Translations under genes and position numbers: made by a program
Notes under the pieces: generated by a model
What the model saw: only the letters and a program-made list of their open reading frames with translations
The model's database searches: none
Told to the model about the DNA's origin: nothing
In this document: piece by piece, positions 11,721 to 25,118 of the stretch
Layout: every line of letters starts with the position of its first letter
Numbering within the stretch: position 1 is the first letter of the stretch
Source: Diabrotica undecimpunctata
Taxonomy: Eukaryota; Arthropoda; Insecta; Coleoptera; Chrysomelidae
Length of the DNA: 64,000 nt
NCBI RefSeq assembly: GCF_040954645.1
Contig: NC_092808.1
Span: 85,691,389-85,755,388 of the forward strand
Direction of reading: 5' to 3'

Positions 11721-11900
11721 ATTTACGGCCTGGCCATTTTTTTACAAATTAGCTTAAATTTAGCTTAAGCTATTAAAACACAATGTGATTACATAAAAAG
11801 GTATTTTCGATCTTATTCTTAATAGTACTTAGTGATAATTGAAAAAAATCATTACTATTAAATTTATTTGCATTTCTACACATTCTCTGTAAGGGTTTAT

Positions 11901-14065
<2,165 letters not shown>

Positions 14066-14482
14066 AAGACACTTTTGTTTTCCAAATAAAAGTTTAACAA
14101 AAATACTTTCAATGTTTTTAAATTGATGATTTACTAAAACTGAAGAAATGATCCTATGAATCGCTATAAGAACTCCGCAAGTCGTTCACATGAACATTTA
14201 ATCTTGATCTATCACAGCGGTATACAGTATAATGCAAATGTATGGAATAAATTCATTATTTCAGAAACAGACGACTTCAAAAAAAAATCCTAAAACACGT
14301 CAATTTTAATTTTTAAATGGCCATCAACGGTTATACTATAGTTATTCGCTGTTACTGATTCAGAGAGGGTATAAAGTTTTCTCCGTAGTCCTCTAACATT
14401 TTGAGAATATACACTGTAATAGCCATTTAAAGCACATGTACCTCCAGATGGTCGTCTTATTGGGGAAAATTTTGTGGAATAT

Positions 14483-15535
14483 TCATAGGTTTGTTCCCAT
14501 CATCAGAAGAAGACGGATTGAAAATAACATCATTTTTATTTCTTTGAGTTGCCTTATTTTTATGTTAAATCGTCTTATAATACTGCCATCTGGCCAAAAT
14601 TCCGCACAATTCACTTTATCGTTGTACTTAAAGTCAACCCCAATTTTTTCTTTACTTTCTATGGTTTTAAGTTGTTCTATGATAAAGGCATTATCATTAC
14701 GTTCTTTTAGTGATATTTTGTCAGTTTTATATTTTCTTATAATATTTACATTTACAGGTTTGGATACCTTACCAATATAATACCACCTCTTCTTATTATT
14801 ATCGGCTACAAATTCTTGTTCACTGGATATTTCTGAAGAAACTCTAATTGAACAATTCCTATGGCTTTGTTTTCTTGTAACGAGAGTAAATCCATCATTG
14901 TTTTGTTGTTGTTTGTTCAGCACGGAGGTTGATTGACTAGATATAGCTTGGAACTACCAAGATTGTCATTCTCTGTGTGATTTGAACTACTATGTCGTTT
15001 GGTAGCTTCAGGAAGCGACATTTGTATTTTTGGGACCGTTGTATTCACTTCGGGTGTGTGCTGTGTATTTATCACTTTATCACAAACTGGTTTAATTATT
15101 CGATTATTCACTAAGGTAGGCACTGTTCCTCGATTATTAGATTGGTTATTAAAATTAATCTTATTTAAGGTTACATTTAAAGATGATATTCTATCAACTA
15201 ATAGGCGGTTATTTTCCTTTAAGATAAGATTTTTGTCATTCATCTCTTCAATTATTTTATTTATTAGCAGCACTTTCTGTTTTAACATAATGATTCTCAG
15301 ATCTTAGTTTATCTAATTGAGCATTGAATATGATATTCTTGTTTAAATTTTTTTCACAACATACTACATGATTCTTATTTAAAAACTTAATATTTTTCTT
15401 CATTGCACAATTATCATGATATAATTCATCGCAATTTATGCAGAAAAATGTCTTTCATACTTTTTTGCACAACACTTATATTTTTTAATCACATTAGAAC
15501 TATTTAAATCGCTACATACATAATTGGGGTCTGTC
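14483..15535 (-). pseudogene. ORF1 of the CR1-like element with PHD-type zinc finger
   Basis: ORF1 proteins bind the element RNA. Here a cysteine-rich N-terminus (about 15340-15530) reads KCCAKKYERHFF, CINCDELYHDNC and HVVCCEK, the spacing of a PHD finger. A coiled-coil-like stretch (LLINKIIEEMNDKNLILKEN) and a polar region fill 14917-15288. The block at 14483-14923 carries RRWYYIGKVSKP-like and EFWPDGSIIRRFNIK segments resembling the C-terminal part of such ORF1 proteins. Frame breaks lie near 14920 and 15300. It lies upstream of the ORF2 at 11901-14065 on the same strand and belongs to the same copy. Confidence 0.6.
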
Positions 15536-15544
15536 AACAGTATC

Positions 15545-16480
15545 GTACGCTGCCCTAAAATCTACAAATATGTAAACGCAGTATATTGGTCTACGTCGTA
15601 TTCCGTCGTTTTTTCTTATATCTGTCTGATGGATGATATATGTATGTGATCAATGGTAAATATTTTTTTTTCAAGGAGCCCCTTTTGTAGAATTCTATTG
15701 ACAGTATACTGTGCCAGTCGTTCGTTAAGTATCAGGGACAAAATTTTGTGTGCCGTATTAAAAAGGAAAATCCCTCTTAACTTGGAACAGTCATCACACG
15801 TTTCCTTTTTTTGTGTATAGCGCATATAATTATAGTATTCAAATCTTTGAGTAAAGAGGATTCTTGCCATACCTTTATTAATAATGTTACTTTGTAAAAG
15901 AGGGTTACAAATATTTGTCCGCCACATTTAAATATTTCTGAGGGTAGGTTGTCTGCTCCAGCTGACTTGTTTCTGGCTAAAGACTAAATTATTTAATTTA
16001 TTTCTTTTAAAGTTGGTAGCTCAGTTTCCTTCTATTCTAGTTCTAAATTATATCTACCCTTAGTTCTTCTTTCTCCATTAATAGCATACTAAAGTGTTTC
16101 TGTCACCTTTTCAGTACTTCTACTATGTCGTTTAAAATAATTACATTATGAACCTTGGCTTGGTTCGCGTGTGACTTAAATACTTTTATTTTTGTGTTAA
16201 CTTGTTTGTATAATTTTCTTTGTTCATGTTCTCTGTTTAATTTTTTCATTTTTTTGAATTATTTATTGATTTGTTGCCGCTTTTTCTGTTTGTGCTTTTG
16301 TTTTTCCTCTCTTCTCTTTACACGATATTCTTCAACATTTCTCATATTCATTTTCAGACACGCGTCATTCTTCTCTTTGATTACTTGTTTGCATTGTCAT
16401 AAAACTAATTGTTTCGCTACCCTTTGGGTATCTCACTCACCACTTGTGTTGATTGTTAATTGGTTCGTTTCATTTCTTTG
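15545..16480 (-). pseudogene. 5' half of an RTE-like element (linker and RT fingers)
   Basis: The upper part (16160-16480) encodes a basic linker, ACLKMNMRNVEEYRVKRREE and following lysine-rich repeats, as found between endonuclease and RT in RTE-like elements. Below it come NKSAGADN-like and MWRTNICNPLL (near 15927), then CSKLRGIFLFNTAHKILSLI and TIDHIHISSIRQI (15616-15927). The block ends at palm motif A, IFVDFRAAYDTVDR, at about 15545-15590. The expected continuation (-AMVELEIPK-like, then MRKVECEVRV) is found at 11660 and below, beyond the CR1-like element. Many stops are present. Confidence 0.65.
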
Positions 16481-16489
16481 ACCCGTCCT

Positions 16490-17270
16490 TTCCCGTCTTC
16501 GCCGCGTGTGTATTAACACACCGTAGTTACCGTTTAGATTTTATGATATTAATTATTAAATATAATTATAGGTATTACACAGTGGGACGTCGAGTCATTG
16601 ATAAAGCCGTCCCTCGGATTAACGCTTGAATAATTATGTACATATTATTTTCTTGGATACTATTTTATTTATTTAGAATAAATGTTTATTTAAATTAAAC
16701 CTGAGTTTTACTGAGTCTGTTTTCTAAAAGAGTTACTTGTCACAACAGCATTGTTTATCAGAAGTATGGAAATCATTCACATCATACAATAAAAAAAAAA
16801 CTAAAAAAAATAGTAGAAAAAATGGCAAAGTGCAGATAGGTTCTTGAAGAAAAATGTTTTAAACTTGGTGCACCAAAAATAGAATAATTGCTCAGAAAAT
16901 ATCTTAAATATAAGATTATAGGAAAATAAAATATATAGGGTGCGGAAAAAAAGCGGGACGGTCGAATATTTCGAGAATAAACCTTCGGATTAAAACGTTG
17001 CAAAACATCTGTTCAATATTTTTTTAAAATCTATCGAATGGCACGAAACATGGCCACTATCCCGTAGGGTGGGGCGAGGTGTAACTTTGAAATCTTAAAT
17101 AGAAACCCCCATTTTTTATCCCAGATTCTGATTTAAGAAAATTTTAATTAAAAACTGTATTCAGTACCATAAAAATTAGTTTGCAGCCTTTTAATCTGTA
17201 CCTATATGTTTTCTGTGATTACAGCGTCATCTATCGCGAATTCAAAAAAAGAAATTTAAACAAAACTTGT
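16490..17270. other. no gene; possible LTR-like tail near 16750
   Basis: A tract with an AATAAA signal near 16676-16681 ends in ttacttgtcacaaca (about 16735-16748), which looks like the end of a retroviral-type LTR. No matching second LTR, primer site or polyprotein is seen, so this is only a possibility. The rest, to 17270, includes a T-rich stretch and a segment with cgaatggcacgaaacatgg, of a repeat-like kind also echoed at 18760-18800 and 19330-19360. Confidence 0.25.
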
Positions 17271-17276
17271 TTAAAA

Positions 17277-17402
17277 GGAAAGACAGTCAAGATTTGATTT
17301 CACCTACAGTGCGTTTGTGTATCCGCTTATACGTATTTCATCCTAAAAGGAATCTTAGGAGCGACTATTCACTACCGCTCTGAACGTGAAATAAATCTTT
17401 CC
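17277..17402 (-). repeat. inverted copy of a 125-bp repeat module
   Basis: This block, from gacagtcaagatttgatttc to gaacgtgaaataaatctttc, is the reverse complement (with scattered changes) of modules at 17890-18015 and 18305-18430. The core is bounded by tttcacgt and acgtgaaa, so each module has small inverted ends of its own. It encodes nothing. Confidence 0.7.
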
Positions 17403-17889
17403 TGAACCGTCAACGATAAGACTACCGAAGAGAATTGAAATACTATTATAAAAATAATACCTCAATCAATTATGGCAGTTTATCGTCTATGCCTTGCTTA
17501 GCTCAATATCTCAAGTGTGAGTTCGTCTTGTCTTAATCTAGGGATTAAACCTGAACCCTTGCGTGATAGCAAATAAAACAAATTTTAACCAATTATGTTA
17601 TATTAAAAAAAATAAGAAACAATAATTAACCCTGACAACGCTTAACAATACACTAGTGAGGACGATACTTAGGGCTTCGACGGGATGCTTGTGTGTCCTC
17701 CCATTAATCTTGTGTCCTCTGAAGAGCTGCAGTAACGTGTGGATGTAGCCTCCTGATTAAGTTTAGTTAAGTCCTGTGGTTAGGTCCTCAAATGGTCAAT
17801 AAATTTTCATACGGTTAATAAAATATGATCTTAAATATGGTCAATAAATTTTCATACGGTCAATAAACCCAAGAGAATTTTGTAGACCA

Positions 17890-18660
17890 TAAAATGATTT
17901 TGATTTCACTTTCAGAGCGGTTGTGAATAGGCGCTCCGAAGATTCCTTTTAGGATGAAATACTTATAAGCGGATACACAAACGCACTGTACGTGAAATCA
18001 AATCATAACTGTCTTTTCTTTTATTTCGGTATACTCTTTATGAGTACGAAAAACCAATTCGCTAAGGATTTTTGCTTAGTTGAGGAGGTATGTTGTGGAA
18101 TGAAATTTTAGATTCTCCATGTCTCTAATTACATCTTTATCAACGTCTGTCTTGCCTTGCAATTTTTAGAAGGCACAGATTAAAGCAGAAATCTGAATTT
18201 GGTTTCGATAATTAGAGATCTTTGGATTTCTTTTAGTGATTAATCATCCGATGTCGCTGTTGCGACCATATCGAAACCATTTTAGTGTTGCTTCTACTAC
18301 GAGAGATAAGATTGATATCACGTTCGGAGCGGTTGTGAATATCCGCTCCGAAGATTCCTTTTAGGATGAAATACGTATAAGCGGATACACAAACGGACTG
18401 TACGTGAAATCAAATCTTAACTGTCTTTCCTTTTATTTCTGTATACTCTTTATGAGTACTAGAAACCAATTCGCTAAGGATTTTTGTTTAGTTGAGGAGA
18501 TATGTTGTGGAAAACAATTTTAGATTCCCCATGTCTCTAATTACATCTTTATCAACGTCTGTTTTGCCATGCAACTTTTAGAAGGCACAGATTAAATCAG
18601 AAATCTGAATTTGGTTTCGACAATTAGAAATCTTTGGGTTTCGTTTCGTGATTTAAAACT
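17890..18660 (+). repeat. tandem dimer of a repeat unit of about 415 bp
   Basis: Two direct copies begin near 17890 and 18305. Each opens with the 125-bp module (gagcggttgtgaata, ccttttaggatgaaata, aagcggatacacaaacg) and continues through cttttatttcggtatactc, ccaattcgctaaggattttt, and ccatgtctctaattacatc. The second copy diverges after about 18645. A single inverted module stands upstream at 17277. It is a dispersed or satellite-like repeat; no coding sequence is seen. Confidence 0.75.
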
Positions 18661-18994
18661 TATTTACTTTTTCACATTTAATCCTAATCTGCAATACAAA
18701 TGTGGTTTTCCGAAAAATTTCAATGTTGCCCCCCGTCCCACCCCAGAGAATGGGGGTACGGGGTCGTGCTAGGTGACATTCGATATATTTTTAAAAAGTA
18801 CACGTAAAACACTTTTGTTTTAGTTTTTCATTTAGAAGTGTATTTCTCGAGATATTAAACCGTTTACATTTATTTTCCTAGGGTATCACGATAAATCGTT
18901 CTTTCCGATTATAACACCATCTATAAATAATTCGAAAAATAAGTGTTATATAAAAGTTACTTATTTTTTTATGAAGAATCTAAATCTGAAATAA

Positions 18995-19285
18995 TAGAAC
19001 CTAAATAGGTTCTTATGTGTGAACGAGAAGACGAAACTGTAGAGCATGTCCTATGTGAATTCCAGCAGTTATCGTTAATACGAGAGTACGCGTTCGGCGA
19101 GTCCTGGCCCACACCTGCCCACATAAGAGAGATGTCTCCTGGTGACTTGTCCACCTCCCTAGAAATGGCAGGATAGACAATGAGCCAAGGGTGACAGCTC
19201 CCTGGGAGGATGCACAATGGGTCAATTGTGGCCTAAGTGCTGTGAAACTTAACTAGCCCTCCCTACTCTACAGATACAGATACAG
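18995..19285 (+). pseudogene. C-terminal zinc motif and 3' end of a non-LTR element
   Basis: The plus strand reads MCEREDETVEHVLCEFQQL, then IREYAFGESWPTPAHIREM and a stop near 19175. The C-x-n-HVLCE pattern is the end of ORF2 in R1- or Jockey-type elements. The 3' untranslated part closes with repeated gatacagatacagg at 19270-19285, a simple tail rather than poly(A). Only the last 60 or so codons are present. The longer minus-strand frames over the same DNA are shadows. Confidence 0.55.
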
Positions 19286-19289
19286 GTTC

Positions 19290-20031
19290 TCATTTAAGAT
19301 TTCAAAGTTGTCCCCTTCACTCTCTAGGACGTGTGGCTGAAAATCGTATTTGGTGTCATTTGATAGATTTTCGAAAAATATTAAAAACGTGTTGTTTAAA
19401 ATTTTAAAAAACACCTAGCAAATTCTAAAGATAATTTCACATAATTTCTAATAGATAATTTTTCATAAATATTGACACAAACAAGTTTCTTTTGAAAATA
19501 AAATGCATACGTCATACGTTTTTAACTGACATAACAACGGTGGATATTATACATATAGAAGTAAGTTAGATGTATTTTTATTAAGTATTTGTTATTTTGT
19601 GGGCCTGGATAACTATACAGAGAAGAGAGATAAATGAGAAAATGTTACTTTGGGACATGTGAGATGGTAGTTCCTCAAGATGGATTGTACGTTCAATGCC
19701 AAAATGATAGTAATTTAATATGAAGTATCGATGAACGTCAAATCTTCTCTCTATTATACCCTCTTCGAACGAAGGTTGGCGATCACTTCTTAAAACGCTT
19801 CCCTTTTTTTTGCAATGTGAAATAACTGTTTAACACTGAGGTTAGTCTATTCTCTGATATTCCTCAGGCAAGATTTATTCAACTTCAAGATGTTTTTCTT
19901 ATTTTAATTATGTTCATAAGCTTTGTTTTCTGGGATGTTCAATTCATCTTAACACTTCTTAGTTTAAGACTTTTGGAGTCCAAGAGTTAAGTGCATGAAA
20001 GGGATATATGAATAAGGTTAAAGTAGTCATG
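19290..20031. other. no gene recognised
   Basis: AT-rich sequence. A segment at 19300-19400 repeats wording seen near 17050-17100 (aagatttcaaagttg, gatagattttcgaaaaat), so it is probably part of the same dispersed repeat. Nothing else is supported. Confidence 0.4.
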
Positions 20032-21107
20032 CATAAAATAGCATAGCATAGAATTATGGGCTATTGAGGAAGCACTGGTCAACAGCAGAATAGATTCTAG
20101 ATATAGGATATTAATACATAATATAATATCAACACGCTGAAATGGTAGTCACGATGGATAACGGAATAAAAACGAGGCCAATAAAAATCAACCGAGGAGT
20201 AAGACAGGGAGACACTATATCTCCAAAACTATTTACTGCCGCACTTGAAGACATCTTTAAATCACTAAATTGAGAAACGAAGGGACTATCGATAAACGGA
20301 AAGTATTTAAACCATCTAAAATATGCAGATGACGTAGTACTAATAGCCGACAGCTGGAAAGAACTGAAGACGATGATCGATGAGCTTCATACGGAATCCA
20401 TAAAAAAAGGACTGAAAATGAATCTGAGTAAAACTAAGCTAATGTCGAATAAAGATGATCAACCAACGATAACCATCCAAGGAACAAAAGTGGAACATGT
20501 AGAAGAATACATATATCTGGGTCAGAATATCAAGGTAAACAAAGAAAACCAAAATACCGAAATAAGCAGACGAGTAAGAATGGGATGGGCCACATTTGGA
20601 AAACTCTCATACATACTGAAAGACAAAAAGATACCCCAAAACCTTCGAACCAAAGTGTTCGATTCTTGTATCCTTCCCGTTCTCACTTACGGAGCTCAAA
20701 CCTGGACATTCACAAAAAAGAACATGGACAAGATTCGAAAAACTCAGCGAGCCATGGAACGACAGATGCTTGGTATCTCACTAATAGATCGGCACACGAA
20801 CGAAGCAATCCGGAACAAAACAAAAATAAAGGACGCCTCGAAACAAGCAGCTAAATTAAAATGGAAATGGGCTGGACACAACGAACGTCTCGAAGATGGT
20901 AGATGGAACAAAGAAGTCGGAAACTGGCGACCGTACGATGCGAAGAGACCAAGAGGAAGACCTCAAATGCGCTGGAGCGACGATATCAAAAGAGTCGCAG
21001 GACCAATGTGGAAACGCCTAGCACATAACAGGTGAATGGCGAGAAATGGGAGAGGCCTTTATTCGACAATTCGGATAGAAAAAGGGCTATAAAAAAAAAA
21101 AAAAAAA
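20032..21107 (+). mobile_element. 5'-truncated RTE-like retrotransposon with poly(A) tail
   Basis: The copy starts inside the RT domain and ends in 17-18 A at about 21090-21107. A 10-bp near-identical pair flanks it: agtagtcatg at 20022-20031 and agcagtcatg at 21108-21117. One mismatch in ten makes a target-site duplication likely but not certain. Its single long open frame and clean tail suggest a comparatively recent insertion. Confidence 0.65.
20136..21035 (+). pseudogene. RT palm to C-terminus of an RTE-like polyprotein
   Basis: This is the last third of an RTE-like ORF2. The first part (20136-20372) reads IKINRGVRQGDTISPKLF, then HLKYADDVVLIAD with the catalytic YADD intact; an in-frame TGA stop interrupts it near 20271. 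From 20373 to 21035 the frame is open: MNLSKTKLMS, YIYLGQNIKV, FDSCILPVLTYGAQTW (thumb), and a C-terminal KWKWAGHNERL followed by RPRGRPQMRWSDDIKR. The protein cannot act alone because endonuclease and RT fingers are missing. It is related to the more complete copy at 59410-61672. Confidence 0.8.
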
Positions 21108-21119
21108 AGCAGTCATGAT

Positions 21120-22270
21120 GGTTGACAGGACGTGTCTGTGAAAGATATAATATTGGAATAATTAAAAACTTACCCCATAGAGATAAAAGCAGATAGCAAG
21201 ACATACAATACTTAGATTAAAACATATATAATTTAACAAATATTGCAAAACACATACATCACGAACTTGTAAAGTCACCTCTGGAAGGCGTAAGCAATCA
21301 AAATATATTAAATAATACTACCACAATTACCGAACGTATTGAGCATTTTTTAGAGATATAAGAATATTTCCAAAAAGAAAAATCTAGTTTCAAACCCCTT
21401 TATCTTATTTTATGTTTATTATTGTATTTATTCACTCTCAAATACTGGTATTTCACGATGCCTTAAAAGAACTAAATCTTACGAATCGTAGATTGTGCTT
21501 GATCGTCACGTGAAGATTCCGTACCATTCGGTAATCGTTAATTGTAATAATTTAAAAAAAGTTGTCAGTGTGGTACCAAATTACTTTATCATTTTTAAAA
21601 TTAATACAATAATACATTGGTATATTATCAAAAAGAAATAACCATATCGTCTGCCTCAACGAAGACTGTACAATCTCAAATTTTCTACTGTTTACGTTAC
21701 GAGCGCAAAACAATAAAACATAATGATAATGATCTGTTTCCCTGGAAAGAATCGGGTCTTAGTAAATATAGTTGTGTAACCAATATTACGTGCACCCTTT
21801 TTATAGTATCTCCGATTTATGAAAAACAACCGTAGAAAATCATCTTATCTCGAGTTACAATAGTCTTTGTTGTTATCCGAGGCGATAACATTAGGTATCC
21901 TAACATGAGTTACTACGGTATTCGGCGCTAGTTTAAGGTTATGTTCAAAAGTTTAGTTTTATTATAACTGCCATAATTCGTTCCAAAACTGAGTTAATAT
22001 TGGAATTAGCTGAGAAGCGAATAAAAACACTGAAACGGATATTCCTTATCGTTCTTGTGAAGATAAATTCACAATCAACTTTATTTAAAATAATAACAAC
22101 AAAGTAAAAACCTACTTATTTTTTTAAAATAAACATATTGTAGAAGAAAGGAAATACAAAAAGACGAATGAGGATCATAGTGAACACCAGACCGGTATTA
22201 ATCCTGAATATTCTACCGGTTGGTTTAAATTCTGGATAAAAAATATTATGTATTCACAATTTTTGTGTTT
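21120..22270. other. no gene recognised
   Basis: AT-rich intergenic sequence without a supported coding, RNA or repeat feature. Confidence 0.4.
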
Positions 22271-22279
22271 TATTTCAGT

Positions 22280-23461
22280 AAGCTGAGAAGAGAACGAAGC
22301 CAATGGGAATGAAAATGAAATAATTGAGATGGAAATCGATGAGAAACCATTTCCTGCAGACTTTGATACTGGCCCAGATTACATTAAGACAGAAGAGGAA
22401 AACATGCCTAGAGTAATCATTAAACTTAATAAGACTATAACAAAGGCAACCACAAATAGAAAGAGAGGAATCAGGGGCAATATAGAGAAAGTACTTAAGT
22501 AAGAAAATAATTAGAAACGTTAGTGAGTTGGTATAGACTAAGGTAGACTAAATTTTGCTACCAAAATAGCTAGAGAAGATAGAGATTTTTTTTAAAAGTA
22601 TTTTTGAAGTTAAAAGATCATACAAGAAAGTGGGATTTAATTGCTTATCATATGAGACAGGTTGCCGAACAACAAGTAACTATTAGTGCGAAACAACAGT
22701 CTCGAAGAAATTACTATCGAGAATATTACTTCCACATTCGCAGTGAAGAACAACGTGTTTGACAAAAAACTATATTTTTGGAAACCGTTTCAGAAACTTG
22801 GATCACTAGATCATAAACAAAACTGAAATATGGTGGATCATTATATGAAGATAAACATGAGAAACACACTAACAGACCACAAAAACTATGACCACAACTT
22901 ACAGACAACGCAAAAAATCACATAAATCAGTTTCCTTGAGTACCTTTCTATTATACGCGTAAGAATACGACGAAGATATACCTAGAAAAAGACAAAATAT
23001 CCAGAAAATGTACTATACTACAGAAAATGTATGTATTTTAATATGGCTGGAGAAGCTGAAAAGGCAAAATTGCTTAAAAAATACGAGTGCCATATAAAAA
23101 AAAAGTTATCAGAAACTTAAAAGACATAGACAAATAGCTTGCACTACATGATAAGAGTTTGAGTGTGGCTTGCGTTGACCTTCAAAAGGTTTTAGCAACC
23201 CCTTTGTCTAATATAAGTGATTTTTACTAAAAAAGTAAATACTCTACATATAACTTAACAGTTTGTGATGTTGGAAATAATCAGGATTACTGCTATGTCT
23301 GGCATGAGCAGGTGGCTAAAAGAGGTCCAAATGAAATTGCCAGTTGCCTTTTGCAATGTTTAGATTTTAAGGCAAAACATAATGTAAAAACAATAATATT
23401 CTACTCAGAAAACTGTGAGGGACAAAATAAGAATCTTTTGTGTTTTCAATGTTTTCTTTTG

Positions 23462-23527
<66 letters not shown>

Positions 23528-24060
23528 CTTCAGAGATTTCTTGAAAAAGACCACAGTCAGAACGAGGGTGACATGTAAAGCAATTAAGGAAATTGAAAAT
23601 GAAGATAATTTTTTTAACTTTTAACAACTGACTGATAACGGGAACTGAAAAGTTAACAAAGAAAAAAAATCAATAAAAGTTAGCAAAATACGAGAAATAA
23701 AATGCATGTTAGCAAAATACGAGTTTCGCATGAACACCAAAATTCTATAATCTTTAAGTACGAATTCAACGATGGTTTTAAAAGTTGTGACATAAAATGT
23801 GTATCAAAAATGCAGAGGACGGCCTTCCACTACCATCAAATTTCCAACGAAAATATATTATGTACCATTACCAAATAAATAGAAAAGAATAAAAGGATTA
23901 CTTTGGCTGTGTAATGCTAGCAAAATACCCACAATTTACCATGGATTTTATAAAAATCTTAATTCAAAGAGTCATGTACCTCCTAAAGTCGAGCTCGAAG
24001 TTGATTCAGTTTAGAGCGAAAAAGAGTCAGAGAAGGAAAATTGAATTTAAATACAAAACT
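22280..24060 (+). pseudogene. second transposase copy of the SDNCAGQNKN (DUF7869-like) family
   Basis: An intron-like acceptor (ttttatttcag at about 22265-22279) precedes an acidic N-terminal part. Reading across frames: ISAKQQSRRNYYREYYFHIR and CQKTIFLETVSETW (22660-22800); HINQFP-VPFYYTRKNTTKIY (about 22918-22980); ACVDLQKVLATPLSNISDFY (about 23170-23230); YNLTVCDVGNNQDYCYVWHE and KRGPNEIASCLL (about 23250-23355); IIFYSENCEGQNKNLLC (about 23395-23445). A TA tract (23463-23523) interrupts the gene after that. The order matches the copy at 6133-8190 and supplies the middle region missing there. The invariant SDNC reads SENC, so the aspartate is lost. Terminal inverted repeats were not found. 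Very many stops mark it as an old copy. Confidence 0.6.
23463..23523. repeat. (TA)n microsatellite inside the transposase pseudogene
   Basis: About 61 bp of TA repeats directly after the SENCEGQNKN segment. Both neighbouring plus-strand frames stay open through it, which creates spurious IYIY open frames. Confidence 0.95.
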
Positions 24061-24069
24061 ACAAATTAG

Positions 24070-25118
24070 ATCACTAACTTCTTCAAAATGTAGTATTTTA
24101 TATAAATAAAGTTAAAAAACAAATAATTCTGGTATTTATTACTTTAAAAATATCTCCATCGAAAACCAAAGTAACTCATTTAAAAGTCACTTATGATCAT
24201 TTCTGCCTTAAATATGTTTTACCCTAATAGGTTCATTATCACTTAATGCTATAAAAACATCCATTTACTTAATGAATTTTGGTAACGATGTAAGTGTAAT
24301 TTTATAGATATCTTAATTACATAAAAAATGATTTACTACAGTCTTCGTAGGATCAGTCGATGTGATATTTGTTCAAATGTGAGGGATGAAGAAAAATGTT
24401 TTGGTTGTTGCTGAAGTATATAAAATTATTTTGATTTTTAAAGAAAAAAAAAACAAAGTCGGAGAAATAGATTCACTATTCCTATATAAAGCAAGGAGAA
24501 GAGCAAACATTTTGAAATGTTTTAGTTTTGTTAATGTGATCAATATAATATTATGCTGGATAATTGCTTTTTAAAGAATATGCTTTAGTCCAACCTAGAT
24601 CTAAAAGGTAAATTTTATGTATATAATTTAATTATTAACAGAATTCGGAAATCTCCATTAAAGGGTGGACCTAGAATGATACATTTAAGGTTTGATTAAA
24701 AATATGATAAGTAAATAAAATATGAATCAAATGTAAAAAATAGGAATTAAAAGTAAAATTTGTGTTACTCCTACGTGTGACGTTTAGGAAAATAAGCACA
24801 GACATGTTAACAAATAATCGTTGGAGGCTATGTAGCCTATGTAGCTTATAGGTGACAGGTGCCGCATCTATTAAAAATTGAGGTAATACGAGTAGATGAT
24901 TTGCAACTGTTATGACCTACTCGTAATACTTACAGATGCAGCTCAAATTCTACTTACTGGGATTTGATAGGTGCTGAACGAGACCATATACAATGTATAC
25001 GATAGTGAAAAAAATACATACAGATCATAAAAATATTTTATAGACAACTTTTAAGTTTTGACGAGTAAAATTTAAAAGGGAAATTCCCAGTGATTGGCTG
25101 TATACCATAGTTAAAAAT
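24070..25118. other. no gene recognised
   Basis: AT-rich sequence without supported features. Confidence 0.4.

Noticed and set aside
16494..16750. Possible LTR with AATAAA and a ...tcacaaca end
   Set aside because: No second LTR, no TG start, no primer-binding site and no gag-pol nearby.
18969..19225. Two minus-strand open frames of 70-82 codons
   Set aside because: They are shadows of the plus-strand non-LTR C-terminal zinc motif.
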